Of a stretch of DNA of 64,000 nucleotides, positions 26,305 through 37,077 are shown piece by piece. The translations under genes and the position numbers were made by a program. The stretch spans positions 62,001-126,000 of the forward strand of contig JACWDI010000001.1 of assembly GCA_014654265.1 (NCBI GenBank), written 5' to 3'. Below the pieces are notes generated by a model. It did not search any database. It saw nothing but the letters and a program-made list of their open reading frames with translations, and was not told the origin of the DNA. This DNA comes from Pelagibacterales bacterium SAG-MED11. GTDB taxonomy: Bacteria > Pseudomonadota > Alphaproteobacteria > Pelagibacterales > Pelagibacteraceae. Positions within the stretch are counted from its first letter, which is position 1; each line of letters starts with the position of its first letter.

Positions 26305-28028
26305 TGTTGTCTCCATCCGGTCAGAATAAAATAGAAAAAAAATTAAGAAATATTTATCATTCACTACATTCTAAAATAGAAATTGACCAATACTCAAAAG
26401 AAATAACTCAAATAATAAAAAAATTTAATAAAAAAAATAAAAAAAAGAATAAGTTAATTTCTGAAAAGACTTCAATTATAATTTGCTACGGTGACAGTGT
26501 TTTTGATAGTAAACAGAAATATTTAATAAAAGGTTTTCAAAATTTTTATCAAAAAAGATTAAAAAATTATTTTAATACTGTTCATTTTTTACCATTTTAT
26601 CCATCAAGTAGTGACAGTGGTTTTGCGGTAAAAGATCATTATAAAATTGATAGTAGAATTGGTACATGGTCAGACATTTCAAATTTTGCAAAAAAAAATG
26701 ATGTAATGGCTGATATAGTAATTAATCATTCATCTGCTAGAGGTTTGTGGTTTAGAAATTTTTTGAAAGACAAAAAACCTGGTAAGAACTATTTTTTAAC
26801 AGTCAATACTAAATTTAATACTTCTAAAGTTGTAAGACCTAGAGATCATGAATTACTAAAAAAAATTAATATCTTTAAAAAAACTGAATACCTTTGGAGA
26901 ACTTTTAGTCCAGATCAGCTAGATTTAAATTTTAAAAATCCTGTAGTTTTATTAAGATTTATTAAGATAATGATAAACCTTGTAAATCACGGTGTTACAA
27001 TTTTTAGGTTAGATGCCATTGCCTATCTTTGGAAAGAAAGTGGAACTAAATGTATAAATCTAAAACAAACCCATGAAATTATAAAACTCTTCAGACTGAT
27101 TTGTAGTTTGTTGAATGTAAAAACAATCTTGGTCACTGAAACAAATTTGCCAGAAAAAGAAAATTTAAGTTATTTTGGAAAAAAAGATGAAGCTAATTGG
27201 ATTTATAATTTTTCCTTATCTCCTTTACTAATTCATGCATTTTTGTTTGAAAATAGTACTTATCTTTGTAGATGGAGTAAGCAATTACCTTCGACAAAAC
27301 TAGGTAATAATTATCTTAACTTTATTGCTTCTCATGATGGTATAGGAATGAGACCAGCTGAAGGAATTCTTAATAAAAAATCAACAAGAGATTTATTAAT
27401 TAGATTAAAAAAGAATGGTTCAAAATTTTCTTATAGAAAAATTAAAGGTAAATCTAAAAAGGTTTATGAGGCAAATATAACTGTTTTTAATGCTTTAAAA
27501 AAATCTAATATTGATAAAGAGGGTAAGTTTTATTTTGAGCGATACATTTCAGCTCATGCAATAATGATTTCTTTTGAAGGTGTACCAGCAGTATATTTTA
27601 ATTCACTATTTGGTACATCAAACGATGAGGCCAAATATATAATAACTGGAAACAACCGAGACATAAACCGATACAGATGGAACCAGAAACACATTCTAAA
27701 TCAACTTAAAAACTCAAAATCTAAACAGAGTATCTTTTATAAAAGTTTAACAAATCTCTTAAGTATTAGAACGAAACAAAAAGCATTTCACCCAAATGCT
27801 TCAAGAACAACCCTCAATATGGGTTCAAAAATATTTTGTTTTCAAAGAAAAAGTATTGATAAAAAACAATCAATAATATGTCTAACCAATTTATCCTCTA
27901 AAGCTCAATATCTAACACTTAATAAAAAACTTAGAAGTTGGAAAAATTTAATTAATCAAAAACTTTATATTTTACCTAATAAAAGATTAAAGCTTGAACC
28001 GTTTCAAACTGTTTGGCTATCTAATTAA
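26304..28028 (+). CDS. GH13_18-type glucoside phosphorylase (probable glucosylglycerate phosphorylase)
   Basis: 574 residues, alpha-amylase fold. Catalytic residues are nucleophile Asp237 (FRLDAIAYLW), acid/base Glu279 (LVTETNLPE) and Asp345 (SHDGIG). LPFYPSSSDSGFAVKD is characteristic of the sucrose phosphorylase subfamily. Next to gpgS and the phosphatase, the best guess is reversible phosphorolysis of glucosylglycerate to glucose-1-phosphate and glycerate, allowing reuse of the osmolyte. Sucrose phosphorylase is the alternative. Its 3' end overlaps the convergent GGCT-like gene by 8 bases. Confidence 0.82.
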   Translation: MLSPSGQNKIEKKLRNIYHSLHSKIEIDQYSKEITQIIKKFNKKNKKKNKLISEKTSIIICYGDSVFDSKQKYLIKGFQNFYQKRLKNYFNTVHFLPFYPSSSDSGFAVKDHYKIDSRIGTWSDISNFAKKNDVMADIVINHSSARGLWFRNFLKDKKPGKNYFLTVNTKFNTSKVVRPRDHELLKKINIFKKTEYLWRTFSPDQLDLNFKNPVVLLRFIKIMINLVNHGVTIFRLDAIAYLWKESGTKCINLKQTHEIIKLFRLICSLLNVKTILVTETNLPEKENLSYFGKKDEANWIYNFSLSPLLIHAFLFENSTYLCRWSKQLPSTKLGNNYLNFIASHDGIGMRPAEGILNKKSTRDLLIRLKKNGSKFSYRKIKGKSKKVYEANITVFNALKKSNIDKEGKFYFERYISAHAIMISFEGVPAVYFNSLFGTSNDEAKYIITGNNRDINRYRWNQKHILNQLKNSKSKQSIFYKSLTNLLSIRTKQKAFHPNASRTTLNMGSKIFCFQRKSIDKKQSIICLTNLSSKAQYLTLNKKLRSWKNLINQKLYILPNKRLKLEPFQTVWLSN

Positions 28029-28422
28029 ATAATGCTTTTTTTAAAAATTTTTGATCAAGTTCGCAGTCTAAATAACCTCTTTTTACAACATTGAGATATC
28101 TTTCTGTGGGAAATCTGAAGGGTGTTTTTTTTACCATTGTATATGTCATTACTTTTTTTCCGTAATGATAAAAATAAAACTTTTTGTATAATATTGGAAA
28201 GTCTTCATAAACATCTAACTTTTTTTCATCACTTTTGGATATTTTAAATAATCCACCTGGTACAAATGAATTTTTACTTGGCTCAATATCAGCAGCTCGG
28301 TATTTGCTTCTAAACGTTAACCGAAAATCTTTTAAATTAATTTTTTTAAGAAAAATACTATCTTTGCATCTTCTTTTCATTTGAAAGTGATGAAGGTTAC
28401 TACCATAAGCAAAGTAAAGCAT
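28021..28422 (-). CDS. Gamma-glutamylcyclotransferase-like (AIG2/GGCT fold) protein
   Basis: 133 residues. The N-terminal YGSNL motif (residues 6-10) forms the substrate loop of the GGCT fold, and the acidic residue expected for catalysis is in KLDVYEDFP (about residues 70-78). It could act on gamma-glutamyl peptides, or be a general AIG2-like protein. The gap to the CinA-like gene is zero bases. Confidence 0.78.
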   Translation of the reverse strand: MLYFAYGSNLHHFQMKRRCKDSIFLKKINLKDFRLTFRSKYRAADIEPSKNSFVPGGLFKISKSDEKKLDVYEDFPILYKKFYFYHYGKKVMTYTMVKKTPFRFPTERYLNVVKRGYLDCELDQKFLKKALFN

Positions 28423-29172
28423 TTATCGATCCACAATTTCAATATTTTTTTCTCTTACAAATTCTAAAACTTGAGAAATGCAATTATCAATTCTAGATTG
28501 ATTTTCTGATCGTAAAACTATCGATACACCTAATTTACCTGCATGAAAAAAAGGATAGCTTCCTATCTCTACATCACTATTTTGATCTTGAACTTTTGTT
28601 AATGAATTTGCAATTTCACTTTCTACTGTTTTTAAACTTATTGTGTGACTTAAAACGGGTTCACCACCTACTATCTTATTTTTCAAACTTCCTAACATTG
28701 ATTTTAAAATCGAAGGAACTCCTGGAAGACAGTAAACATTTTCAACGCTAAAACCTGGGGCTCCACTGGTAGGATTTAAAATGAGCTCAGCATTCTCAGG
28801 CATCTTTACCATTTTTTGTCTGCCGTCATTAAATTCACCAGGTTTATAATATGCCTCTAAAATTTTAAACGCCTCTTTATGGATTTCATATTTTAAGCCA
28901 AAAGCTTTTGAAACAGACTGAGCCGTAATATCATCATGAGTTGGACCTATACCACCAGTTGTAAAAACATAATTATTATCTTTTCTCAAAATATTAAGTG
29001 CATCAATTATAGTTTTTTCTATATCAGGAATAACTCTCACCTCACTAACTATGACCCCAATAGAATTAAGCCAAGTTGCTAAAGTACTTGTGTTAGTATC
29101 CTGAGTTCTTCCAGAAAGAATTTCATTTCCAATAATTAATATGGCGGCATTTACTTTTGTGTTTTTCTTCAT
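28423..29172 (-). CDS. CinA-like molybdopterin-binding-domain protein (COG1058)
   Basis: 249 residues, the MoCF-type domain alone: IIGNEILSGRTQDTN at residues 13-27 and TTGGIGPTHDDITAQ at about 70-84. The C-terminal NMN deamidase domain of full-length CinA is absent, and homologues of this short type are often annotated as competence/damage-inducible protein A. Specific reaction unclear; ADP-ribose or NMN-related pyrophosphatase activity is known for some family members. It is divergent from sfsA. Confidence 0.82.
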   Translation of the reverse strand: MKKNTKVNAAILIIGNEILSGRTQDTNTSTLATWLNSIGVIVSEVRVIPDIEKTIIDALNILRKDNNYVFTTGGIGPTHDDITAQSVSKAFGLKYEIHKEAFKILEAYYKPGEFNDGRQKMVKMPENAELILNPTSGAPGFSVENVYCLPGVPSILKSMLGSLKNKIVGGEPVLSHTISLKTVESEIANSLTKVQDQNSDVEIGSYPFFHAGKLGVSIVLRSENQSRIDNCISQVLEFVREKNIEIVDR

Positions 29173-29192
29173 TTTATATGTATAGTTTGAAA

Positions 29193-29891
29193 ATGGAATT
29201 TACCAAGTCTTTAATAAAAGGCAAACTAATCAAAAGATATAAACGATTTTTTGTTGATGTCCAATTGGATACGGAAATTGTAACTGCGCATTGTCCAAAT
29301 ACAGGCTCTATGAAGGGTCTTCTAAATGAGGGTAACGAAGTTTATTTACTTAAACATGATGATCCCAAAAGAAAGCTTAAATATGGTTTAGAAATAATAA
29401 AAGCAAAAAAAAAATTAGTTGGAGTTAATACCCACATGGCAAATAAGATTGTTAACCATGGATTATCAAATAATTTAATTAAAGAATTAAAAAATAATGA
29501 CTTAATCAAACCAGAAGTTTTTTTTAATAAAGAAACTAGATTTGATTTTTTAGTTGAGAAAAATCAACAAAAGAGCTTTATTGAAGTCAAAAATGTTACT
29601 CTTTTTAGGGATAAAAAAACCGCTGAATTTCCTGACGCTATAACAACAAGAGGCTCAAAACACTTGCTCACCCTTATTGATGCCATAAAAAAAGGTTATA
29701 AAACATATTTAATATTTTTAGTTCAGGTTCAAAATATTGAATCTTTTAAAATAGCTAAAGATATTGATAATGAATATTATAAGAATTATTTAATAGCAAA
29801 AAAAGCAGGTGTTAACTTTTTAGCTTATAGATGTAAAATAAGCTCTAAAGAAATTTTAATAGAAAAAAAAATTAAAATAATTAATGAGTAA
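29193..29891 (+). CDS. sfsA: SfsA family nuclease-like DNA-binding protein
   Basis: 232 residues from the ATG at 29193. The motifs AHCPNTGSMKGLL and the C-terminal FIEVKNVTLFRDKKTAEFPDA block (restriction-endonuclease-like fold) define SfsA, named for sugar fermentation stimulation. An upstream ATG at 29157 would add 12 unfamily-like residues and overlap the divergent CinA-like gene, so the internal start is preferred. It overlaps map by 8 bases. Confidence 0.9.
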   Translation: MEFTKSLIKGKLIKRYKRFFVDVQLDTEIVTAHCPNTGSMKGLLNEGNEVYLLKHDDPKRKLKYGLEIIKAKKKLVGVNTHMANKIVNHGLSNNLIKELKNNDLIKPEVFFNKETRFDFLVEKNQQKSFIEVKNVTLFRDKKTAEFPDAITTRGSKHLLTLIDAIKKGYKTYLIFLVQVQNIESFKIAKDIDNEYYKNYLIAKKAGVNFLAYRCKISSKEILIEKKIKIINE

Positions 29892-30654
29892 TTATTTAGA
29901 AAAATTTGAAAAAATGAGGATAGCAGGAAAACTAGCTGCTCAAACTTTAGATATGCTTACCGATAATATCAAAGAAGGTATTTCAACAGCTTATATAGAT
30001 AAACTTGGATACGAATTTATTCGTGATAATGGTGGCTACTCTGCTCCGTTATATTATCGAGGTTTTAATAAATCTTTATGTACTTCTCTAAATCATGTTG
30101 TTTGTCATGGAATTCCTTCTAAAGAAAGAATTTTGGTAGACGGAGATGCGGTAAATGTTGATGTTACAGCAATTATAAATGATCATTATGGAGACACATC
30201 TAGAATGTTTTGCGTCGGTAAAACATCTGTCAAACTTAAAAATTTAATCGATGCTACGTATGAGTCTATGATGCGAGCTATTAAAATTTTAAAACCTGGA
30301 ATTAAACTTGGAGATATAGGGTATGAAATTCAATCTTACATTGAAGATAAAGGATTTTCTGTAGTAAGAGATTTTTGTGGCCATGGAATTAGTACAACAT
30401 TTCATGAGCCACCTAACATTTTACACTACGGGAATAAAAATACTGGAATAGAACTTAAGCCTGGAATGACATTTACAGTTGAACCAATGATTAATGCTGG
30501 CAAATATGACACCAAAATGCTGAATGATGGATGGACTGCAGTAACTAAAGATAAATCTTTATCAGCACAATTTGAACATACAATAGGTATTACAGAAAAT
30601 AGTTATGAAATCTTTACAGAATCTGTTAAAGGTTACTCTAAGCCTCCATACTAA
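29884..30654 (+). CDS. map: Methionine aminopeptidase type I
   Basis: 256 residues; removes N-terminal Met from nascent proteins. Metal ligands are visible in VNVDVTAIINDHYGDTSRMF (two Asp), GHGI (His), EPMI (Glu) and QFEHTI (Glu). LNHVVCHGIP supplies the substrate His. Its start overlaps the sfsA stop by 8 bases, and purB follows 6 bases later, so it may be co-transcribed with the purine operon. Confidence 0.96.
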   Translation: MSNYLEKFEKMRIAGKLAAQTLDMLTDNIKEGISTAYIDKLGYEFIRDNGGYSAPLYYRGFNKSLCTSLNHVVCHGIPSKERILVDGDAVNVDVTAIINDHYGDTSRMFCVGKTSVKLKNLIDATYESMMRAIKILKPGIKLGDIGYEIQSYIEDKGFSVVRDFCGHGISTTFHEPPNILHYGNKNTGIELKPGMTFTVEPMINAGKYDTKMLNDGWTAVTKDKSLSAQFEHTIGITENSYEIFTESVKGYSKPPY

Positions 30655-30660
30655 TAATTA

Positions 30661-31952
30661 ATGATAAAAAGATATTCGCGAAAAGAACTTACTGATATTT
30701 GGTCAGAAGAAAATAAATATAAAATTTGGCTAAATGTTGAAGTGGCTGCAGCACAAGCTATGGAGAAATTAGGTCAAATACCTAAAGGTGTTTCCACTGT
30801 GGTAAGAAAAAAAGCTAGAATAAATGTTAAAAGAATTCACCAAATTGAAAGCCAAGTTAAGCATGATGTCATTGCTTTCTTAACTTCTATTACTGAAAAA
30901 GCTGGAATTAAAGCTAGATACCTTCATCAAGGAATGACTTCTTCAGATGTAGTGGATACAAGTTTTAATATTCAATTAGTTCAATCAGGAAAAATAATTC
31001 TTAAAGACCTAGATCAAATGTTAAAAGTTCTTAAAAAACAATCAAGAAAATATAAATTTACTCCTTGTATGGGTAGAAGTCATGGCATTCATGCTGAGCC
31101 AATAACATTTGGTTTAAAACTTGCTTCTTTTTATGAAGAATTCAAAAGAAATAGAAAACGATTAGTTGATGCTATAAATGAAGTTTCAACGTGCGCTATT
31201 TCGGGTGCGGTTGGAACTTTTGCAAATATTAATCCGAGTGTCGAAAAACATGTAGCAAAAAAACTTGGTTTAAAAATTGAGCCTATTTCAACACAAGTAA
31301 TTCCAAGAGATCGTCATGCTTTCTATTTTTCGGTTTTAGGAATTATTGCTGGTTCAATTGAAAGAGTTGCTATTGAAATAAGACATTTACAAAGAACAGA
31401 GGTTTACGAATTGCAAGAATACTTTTCAAAAAATCAAAAAGGTTCTTCTGCTATGCCTCATAAAAAAAATCCAATATTAAGTGAAAATTTAACAGGTCTT
31501 GCAAGAATGGTTAGAAGTGCCGTGACCCCTGCTCTTGAGAATATAGCTTTGTGGCATGAGAGAGATATTTCACATTCAAGTGTTGAAAGAAATATAGGCC
31601 CTGATGCAAATATTACTCTAGATTTTGCATTAGTAAGGTTAACCAATATTTTAGATAACATGATAGTTTATCCAAAAAAAATGTTAGAAAATCTTAATAT
31701 TACAAAAGGCTTAATTTTCTCTCAGGAACTAATGCTTGAACTTACAAAAACTGGTTTAAGTAGAGAAAAATCTTACAAAATGGTTCAGAGTTATGCAAAA
31801 AATGTTTTGCTGAAAACCTAGATTTGTTTACTGTAATTCAATCTGATAAATATATAATGAACAATATTTCACCAAAAAATTTAAAATCTATTTTTAGTTA
31901 TTCTAAACACTTTAAGAATGTGAATTTAATTTTTAGGAGAGTTTTTAGATAA
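30661..31952 (+). CDS. purB: Adenylosuccinate lyase, with a one-base frameshift near the 3' end
   Basis: It cleaves SAICAR and adenylosuccinate in purine synthesis. The uninterrupted frame gives only 386 residues and stops at 31821. The signature [16 protein letters not shown] (about residues 260-275), [10 protein letters not shown] and the catalytic histidine regions are present. One base short in the run of six A at 31797-31802 shifts the frame: with one more A, or a -1 slip, the protein continues [20 protein letters not shown] and ends RRVFR at TAA 31950-31952, about 430 residues, the usual PurB length. That TAA overlaps the purC ATG by one base, typical of this operon. Confidence 0.9.
31797..31803 (+). 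other. Frameshift site in purB (A AAA AAT)
   Basis: In the purB frame this reads GCA AAA AAT, the X XXY YYZ pattern of -1 slippery sites. A -1 slip restores the family C-terminus. A true one-base deletion or an assembly error in the homopolymer fits equally well. Confidence 0.6.
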
Positions 31953-32737
31953 TGAAAAAGGGTAAAAAATTATACGAAGGAAAAGCTAAAATAATATATG
32001 CTACTCAAGATAAAGATTTAGTAATTCAGTACTTCAAAGATGATGCAACGGCATTTAACAATCAAAAGAAAACTACTATTGATGGTAAAGGGGTTTTAAA
32101 TAATAGAATTTCTGAACATATACTCTCAAATTTGTCTCAAATTGGTATTAAAAATCATTTAGTTAAAAGATTAAATATGAGGGAACAGATCGTAAAGTTG
32201 GTTGAAATAATCCCTATTGAATTCATAGTTAGAAATGTTGCAACTGGCTCTCTTACTAAAAGATTAGGCATCGAAGATGGTACTGTTCTTAAAGAACCCT
32301 TAATTGAATACTGTTTAAAAGATGACAAACTTGGTGATCCTTTAATAGCAGAAGAGCATATTTATGCTTTTGAATGGGCTAATAAAAAAGAAATTGAAAA
32401 AGTAAAAAAAATGATCCTTAGAATTAATGACTTTATGATTGGGATGTTTAGGGGAATTGGAATTAAACTGATTGATTTTAAGTTAGAATTTGGAAGATTA
32501 AAGGTTAATGGTAAAAATGAAATTATTCTAGCAGATGAAATTAGTCCTGATACTTGTAGATTGTGGGACTCAATCACTGATAAAAAACTTGATAAAGATA
32601 GATTTAGAAAAGACCTTGGAGATTTAATACCAGCCTATACAGAGGTTGCAAAAAGATTGGGTATTCTACATGAACAATCAAATGTTTCAGCCGTTAATGT
32701 TACTCAACTATCCTCAGTAAAGAAAAAAAGTAGATGA
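31952..32737 (+). CDS. purC: Phosphoribosylaminoimidazole-succinocarboxamide synthase (SAICAR synthetase)
   Basis: 261 residues; joins CAIR and Asp with ATP. The N-terminal [20 protein letters not shown] and [14 protein letters not shown] motifs are intact. A tail of about 20 residues beyond the core ([19 protein letters not shown]) is common in alphaproteobacterial versions. It overlaps purS by 4 bases and is coupled to the full-length purB frame by TAATG. Confidence 0.97.
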   Translation: MKKGKKLYEGKAKIIYATQDKDLVIQYFKDDATAFNNQKKTTIDGKGVLNNRISEHILSNLSQIGIKNHLVKRLNMREQIVKLVEIIPIEFIVRNVATGSLTKRLGIEDGTVLKEPLIEYCLKDDKLGDPLIAEEHIYAFEWANKKEIEKVKKMILRINDFMIGMFRGIGIKLIDFKLEFGRLKVNGKNEIILADEISPDTCRLWDSITDKKLDKDRFRKDLGDLIPAYTEVAKRLGILHEQSNVSAVNVTQLSSVKKKSR

Positions 32738-32976
32738 TAGTTTCAGCAATAATAACTCTAAAAAAAGATGTATTAGACCCCCAGGGTAAAGTGATTCATC
32801 AAACATTAGAAGGTATGGGTTTCAAGGATGTAAATGAAGTAAGACAAGGTAAGTATTTTGAAATTGACGTAAATGAAAATGACCCAACCAAAGCCAAAGG
32901 TATAGTTGAGGATATGTGTAAAAAACTTTTAGCAAATCTAGTTATTGAAAATTATAAAATTATTGAGACACAATAA
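32734..32976 (+). CDS. purS: Phosphoribosylformylglycinamidine synthase subunit PurS
   Basis: 80 residues; the small structural subunit that bridges PurL and PurQ in the three-part FGAM synthase. [20 protein letters not shown] is the family signature. It sits between purC and purQ with a 4-base overlap and a 3-base gap. Confidence 0.95.
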   Translation: MIVSAIITLKKDVLDPQGKVIHQTLEGMGFKDVNEVRQGKYFEIDVNENDPTKAKGIVEDMCKKLLANLVIENYKIIETQ

Positions 32977-32979
32977 TTA

Positions 32980-33663
32980 ATGAAATCATCTGTTATTACC
33001 TTTCCTGGTTCAAATTGTGATCGAGATATGGATGTAGCTTTAAATAAATTTGGATTTAAGAATAAAATGGTCTGGCATAACGATCATGAACTTCCAAAAA
33101 GTGATCTTGTTGTTTTGCCAGGAGGTTTTTCTTATGGTGATTATCTCAGATGTGGAAGCATGGCATCAAAATCTAAAATAATGCATTCAGTAATTAATTT
33201 TGTGAAATCAGGTGGGTTAGTAATGGGTATTTGTAATGGCTTTCAAATTTTAGTTGAGTCAGGATTACTTCCAGGTGTTTTATTGCGAAATAGATATTTA
33301 GAATTTATTTGTAAAAATGTTTACGTAAAGATTGATAATAAACAAAATCCTTATTTTAAAAACTTAGATAAAGAAGTATTTGAATTTCATATAGCACATA
33401 ATGAAGGAAATTATTTTTGTACTAAGGACCAACTAAAAGAAATTGAAGATAACAACCAAGTAGCTGTTTATTACTGTAATGATGAAGGAAAAACTGAAGA
33501 CCTATTTAATCCAAATGGATCAATAAAAAATATTGCAGGCATATTCAATAAAGAAAAAAATGTTTTAGGAATGATGCCACATCCTGAAAGAATGATTGAT
33601 CAAAGTTTATCTGGTGAAGATGGTTCTTTATTTTTTAAAAATCTAATCAATAATTTAAAATAA
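32980..33663 (+). CDS. purQ: Phosphoribosylformylglycinamidine synthase subunit PurQ (glutaminase)
   Basis: 227 residues, class I glutamine amidotransferase. The nucleophile Cys lies in [10 protein letters not shown] (about residues 83-92), and the His-Glu pair is in MMPHPERM (about residues 205-212). It supplies ammonia to PurL. It is coupled to purL by TAATG. Confidence 0.96.
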   Translation: MKSSVITFPGSNCDRDMDVALNKFGFKNKMVWHNDHELPKSDLVVLPGGFSYGDYLRCGSMASKSKIMHSVINFVKSGGLVMGICNGFQILVESGLLPGVLLRNRYLEFICKNVYVKIDNKQNPYFKNLDKEVFEFHIAHNEGNYFCTKDQLKEIEDNNQVAVYYCNDEGKTEDLFNPNGSIKNIAGIFNKEKNVLGMMPHPERMIDQSLSGEDGSLFFKNLINNLK

Positions 33664-35855
33664 TGACAGTTAATGAGAAAATTGCGATAGAACATGGTCT
33701 TAAATCTGATGAATATAAAAAAATTTGTGATCTGTTAAAAAGAATTCCAAATATAACTGAACTTGGAATTTTTTCTGCAATGTGGAATGAACATTGCTCT
33801 TATAAATCTTCTAGACTTCATCTAAAAAAATTACCAACAAAAGGTAAGAAGGTTATTCAAGGACCTGGTGAAAATGCTGGTATCATAGATATTGAGGATG
33901 GAGATGCTATAGTATTTAAAATTGAAAGTCACAATCACCCCTCTTTCATAGAACCATATCAAGGAGCGGCAACTGGAGTAGGCGGAATTATGAGAGATGT
34001 GTTTACAATGGGAGCTAGACCAATAGCTAATTTAAATTCAATTCACTTTGGTTCTCCTCAACATAAAAAAACTAAAAATCTTTTAAGAGGTGTTGTGCAT
34101 GGAATTGGGGGCTATGGAAACTGTATGGGTGTTCCTACTATAGCTGGTCAAACATCTTTTGATAGCTCTTACAATGGGAATATTTTGGTTAATGCAATGA
34201 CTTTAGGGTTGGTTAAAAAGAATAAAATATTTTATTCAAAAGCAGCAGGATTAAATAAACCGGTGATTTATGTCGGTTCTAAAACTGGAAGAGATGGTAT
34301 TCATGGTGCGAGCATGGCTTCTGCAAGTTTTGATGAAAAGATTGAAGAAAAAAAACCAACTGTTCAAGTTGGAGACCCTTTTACTGAAAAACTTCTTTTA
34401 GAAGCATGTTTAGAATTAATGGCTGGCGACTCTATCATTGCTATTCAAGATATGGGTGCAGCAGGTCTGACATCTTCAAGCATTGAGATGGCATCAAAAG
34501 GAAATTTAGGAGTTGAAATAAATCTAAATAAAGTTCCTTGTAGAGAAGCTAAGATGACACCTTACGAAATTATGCTTTCTGAGAGTCAAGAAAGAATGTT
34601 GATTGTATTAGAAAATGGTAAAGAAGAATTAGCAAAAAAAATATTCGATAAATGGAATTTAGATTTTGCAATAATTGGTAAAACTACTGATACAAAAAAC
34701 ATTGAGTTATTTTTTGATGATAAACAAGTTGCGAATATTCCAGTTAATACATTAGTTGAAAACTCACCTATGTATGATCGAAAATGGAAAAAATCTAAAT
34801 TGCCGAAAAAAGTTAAAATAAAAAAGGACTCTTTAAATGGTCTCAAAATTAAAGATATATTAAAAAAAGTTTTATCAAACCCAAATATATGTAGCAAAGA
34901 ATGGATTTGGCAACAATATGATCACACAGTAATGGGTGATACAATTCAAAAACCTGGCGGGGACTCTGGTGTAGTAAGAGTTCATGGTACAAATAAAGCA
35001 ATAGCTGCTTCGGTGGACTCATCAGCAGTATATTGTTGGGCTCACCCTTTAACTGGTGGAAAACAGGTAGTTGCAGAAAGTTGGCGAAATTTAATTTCTG
35101 TTGGTGCTACGCCAATTGCAATAACTAATTGTTTAAATTTTGGAAGTCCAGAGAATGAAGAAAACATGGGTGAATTTGTTGAATGTGTTCAAGGTATTGG
35201 AGAGGCGTGTAAATACTTAAACTATCCTGTGGTTTCAGGAAATGTTTCTTTTTATAATCAAACAAAAGAAATAGGAATAAAACCAACACCTTCTATAGGA
35301 GGAGTTGGTTTAATAAAAGATTTTGCAAAAATGGTTACTATGAATTTTAAAGAAATTAATAATATAGTTATGGTTATTGGAAAGACTGAAGGGCATATTG
35401 ATCAAAGCCTTTTTGCTAGATCAATCTTAAATGAAAAAAATGGCCCCCCACCAGAAGTAAACCTTTTTAATGAAAAAAATAACGGAGAGTCATTATTAAA
35501 CTTAATGCAAAAAGGTCATATTAAAAGTGCTCACGACGTATCTTTAGGAGGTATAATTACTGCTGTTAGTAAAATGTCTATAAAGGGAAATAAAAGTATA
35601 AAATTTAATAAATCTAAAAATTTAATTAACGAAATTAATTACCTGTTTGCAGAGGATCAAGGAAGATATATTATAGAGATAAATCCAAAAAATTTAAAAG
35701 AAGTCGCTAAAATTTTGGATCAAAATTCAGTTTATCATGAAGAATTAGGCGTCATTATTGAAAAAGATATGATAATTAATCAAAAGACAAAAGTTACAAT
35801 TGACGAATTAAAATCTTATAATAGTAATTGGTTAACTAATTTTATGAGTGCATAA
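33663..35855 (+). CDS. purL: Phosphoribosylformylglycinamidine synthase subunit PurL
   Basis: 730 residues, the small-type PurL that needs PurS and Pur[36 protein letters not shown] and [10 protein letters not shown] are ATP/FGAR-binding signatures. It converts FGAR to FGAM. It overlaps bolA by one base. Confidence 0.97.
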   Translation: MTVNEKIAIEHGLKSDEYKKICDLLKRIPNITELGIFSAMWNEHCSYKSSRLHLKKLPTKGKKVIQGPGENAGIIDIEDGDAIVFKIESHNHPSFIEPYQGAATGVGGIMRDVFTMGARPIANLNSIHFGSPQHKKTKNLLRGVVHGIGGYGNCMGVPTIAGQTSFDSSYNGNILVNAMTLGLVKKNKIFYSKAAGLNKPVIYVGSKTGRDGIHGASMASASFDEKIEEKKPTVQVGDPFTEKLLLEACLELMAGDSIIAIQDMGAAGLTSSSIEMASKGNLGVEINLNKVPCREAKMTPYEIMLSESQERMLIVLENGKEELAKKIFDKWNLDFAIIGKTTDTKNIELFFDDKQVANIPVNTLVENSPMYDRKWKKSKLPKKVKIKKDSLNGLKIKDILKKVLSNPNICSKEWIWQQYDHTVMGDTIQKPGGDSGVVRVHGTNKAIAASVDSSAVYCWAHPLTGGKQVVAESWRNLISVGATPIAITNCLNFGSPENEENMGEFVECVQGIGEACKYLNYPVVSGNVSFYNQTKEIGIKPTPSIGGVGLIKDFAKMVTMNFKEINNIVMVIGKTEGHIDQSLFARSILNEKNGPPPEVNLFNEKNNGESLLNLMQKGHIKSAHDVSLGGIITAVSKMSIKGNKSIKFNKSKNLINEINYLFAEDQGRYIIEINPKNLKEVAKILDQNSVYHEELGVIIEKDMIINQKTKVTIDELKSYNSNWLTNFMSA

Positions 35856-36085
35856 TGGCAATGGATTTAAAAGAAATAGAGAGACACATCAAAGAAGCTT
35901 TACCTGATGCTTCGATAGAAATTCAAGATTTAGCTGGAGACAATAATCACTACTCAGCAACTATAACATCTGCTAAATTTGCTGGTAAAAGCAAAATTCA
36001 ACAACATAAAATGGTATACGACTCATTGAAAGGTAAAATGGGTAATGAACTGCATGCTTTAGCAATTAAAACAAAGGAACAATAA
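35855..36085 (+). CDS. bolA: BolA/IbaG family protein
   Basis: 76 residues, the class II KH-like BolA fold, with the conserved C-terminal region QQHKMVYDSLKGKMGNELHALAIKT. BolA proteins form [2Fe-2S]-bridged complexes with CGFS glutaredoxins, and the next gene, one base overlapping, is exactly such a glutaredoxin. A role in iron-sulfur handling is therefore likely. MAMD gives two possible starts. Confidence 0.92.
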   Translation: MAMDLKEIERHIKEALPDASIEIQDLAGDNNHYSATITSAKFAGKSKIQQHKMVYDSLKGKMGNELHALAIKTKEQ

Positions 36086-36417
36086 TGGATGATAAAGTTA
36101 AGAATTTAATTCAAAATCATATTGATAATAATGAAATTTGCTTATTTATGAAAGGTACACCAGATGCTCCTCAATGTGGTTTTTCGATGGCAGTTACAAA
36201 TATACTAAAAATTTTAGAAGTTAACTTTAAAGCTGTTAATGTTTTAGAAGATCAAACATTAAGAGAAGGAATAAAAGTATTTAGTGATTGGCCAACTATA
36301 CCTCAACTTTATATAAAGAAAGAATTTGTTGGAGGATGTGATATTATCAAAGAAATGTATGAGAGTGGTGAAATTAAAAAAATTTTCGATGATAAAGGTA
36401 TAAATTATAAAAAATAA
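36085..36417 (+). CDS. grxD: Monothiol glutaredoxin (Grx4 type)
   Basis: 110 residues with active-site CGFS (Cys31), the TPDAPQ and WPTIPQLYI segments and GGCDIIKEMYESGE for glutathione binding. It binds a [2Fe-2S] cluster with glutathione and BolA. It ends 2 bases before the convergent rpsD stop. Confidence 0.95.
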   Translation: MDDKVKNLIQNHIDNNEICLFMKGTPDAPQCGFSMAVTNILKILEVNFKAVNVLEDQTLREGIKVFSDWPTIPQLYIKKEFVGGCDIIKEMYESGEIKKIFDDKGINYKK

Positions 36418-36419
36418 TT

Positions 36420-37037
36420 TTATCTTGAATAATATTCAATTACCAAGTTAGGTTCCATAACTATTGGATAAGGCACTTCTTCAAGTTTTGGTGTTCTAAC
36501 AAACTTAAACTTTTTATTTTTTTCGTCCATTTGAATATACTCAGGAGTTTCTCTTTCTTTGCTAGCTAGAGCTATATCGACAATAGCTAATTGTTTAGAT
36601 TTATCTCTTATTTCAATTGAGTCCTCCTCCTTAACGGAATAACTAGCAATATTAACTTTTTTGCCATTAACTTTTACATGACCATGATTAATCAATTGTC
36701 TTGCCGAAAAAATTGTTGTGGAGAATTTTGCTCTATAGATTACTGCATCTAGCCTTTTTTCTAACAAACCAATTAAATTTTCACTAGTATCACCTTTAAG
36801 CATACTTGCTTTCTTATAAATATTCCTGAATTGTTTTTCATTAATATTACCGTAATAAGCTTTTAATTTTTGCTTAGCTTGCAATTGAATTCCATAATCT
36901 GATGGCTTACCTTGTCTTGATTGACCATGCTGACCAGGTCCGTAAGCTCTTGTATTAAATGGACTTTTGGGTCTTCCCCATAGATTGACTTTTAGTCTTC
37001 TATCTACCTTATGTTTAGAGTTTAATCTTTTTGTCAT
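36420..37037 (-). CDS. rpsD: 30S ribosomal protein S4
   Basis: 205 residues; primary 16S-binding protein. The S4 domain [20 protein letters not shown] (about residues 93-112) and the N-terminal segment are intact, and the end [16 protein letters not shown] is typical. The two zinc-binding cysteines of some S4 forms are absent, as in most proteobacteria. Confidence 0.97.
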   Translation of the reverse strand: MTKRLNSKHKVDRRLKVNLWGRPKSPFNTRAYGPGQHGQSRQGKPSDYGIQLQAKQKLKAYYGNINEKQFRNIYKKASMLKGDTSENLIGLLEKRLDAVIYRAKFSTTIFSARQLINHGHVKVNGKKVNIASYSVKEEDSIEIRDKSKQLAIVDIALASKERETPEYIQMDEKNKKFKFVRTPKLEEVPYPIVMEPNLVIEYYSR

Positions 37038-37077
37038 TTAATAGAGGGGTTTATAAACTTACTCCTTATTTTGTCAA

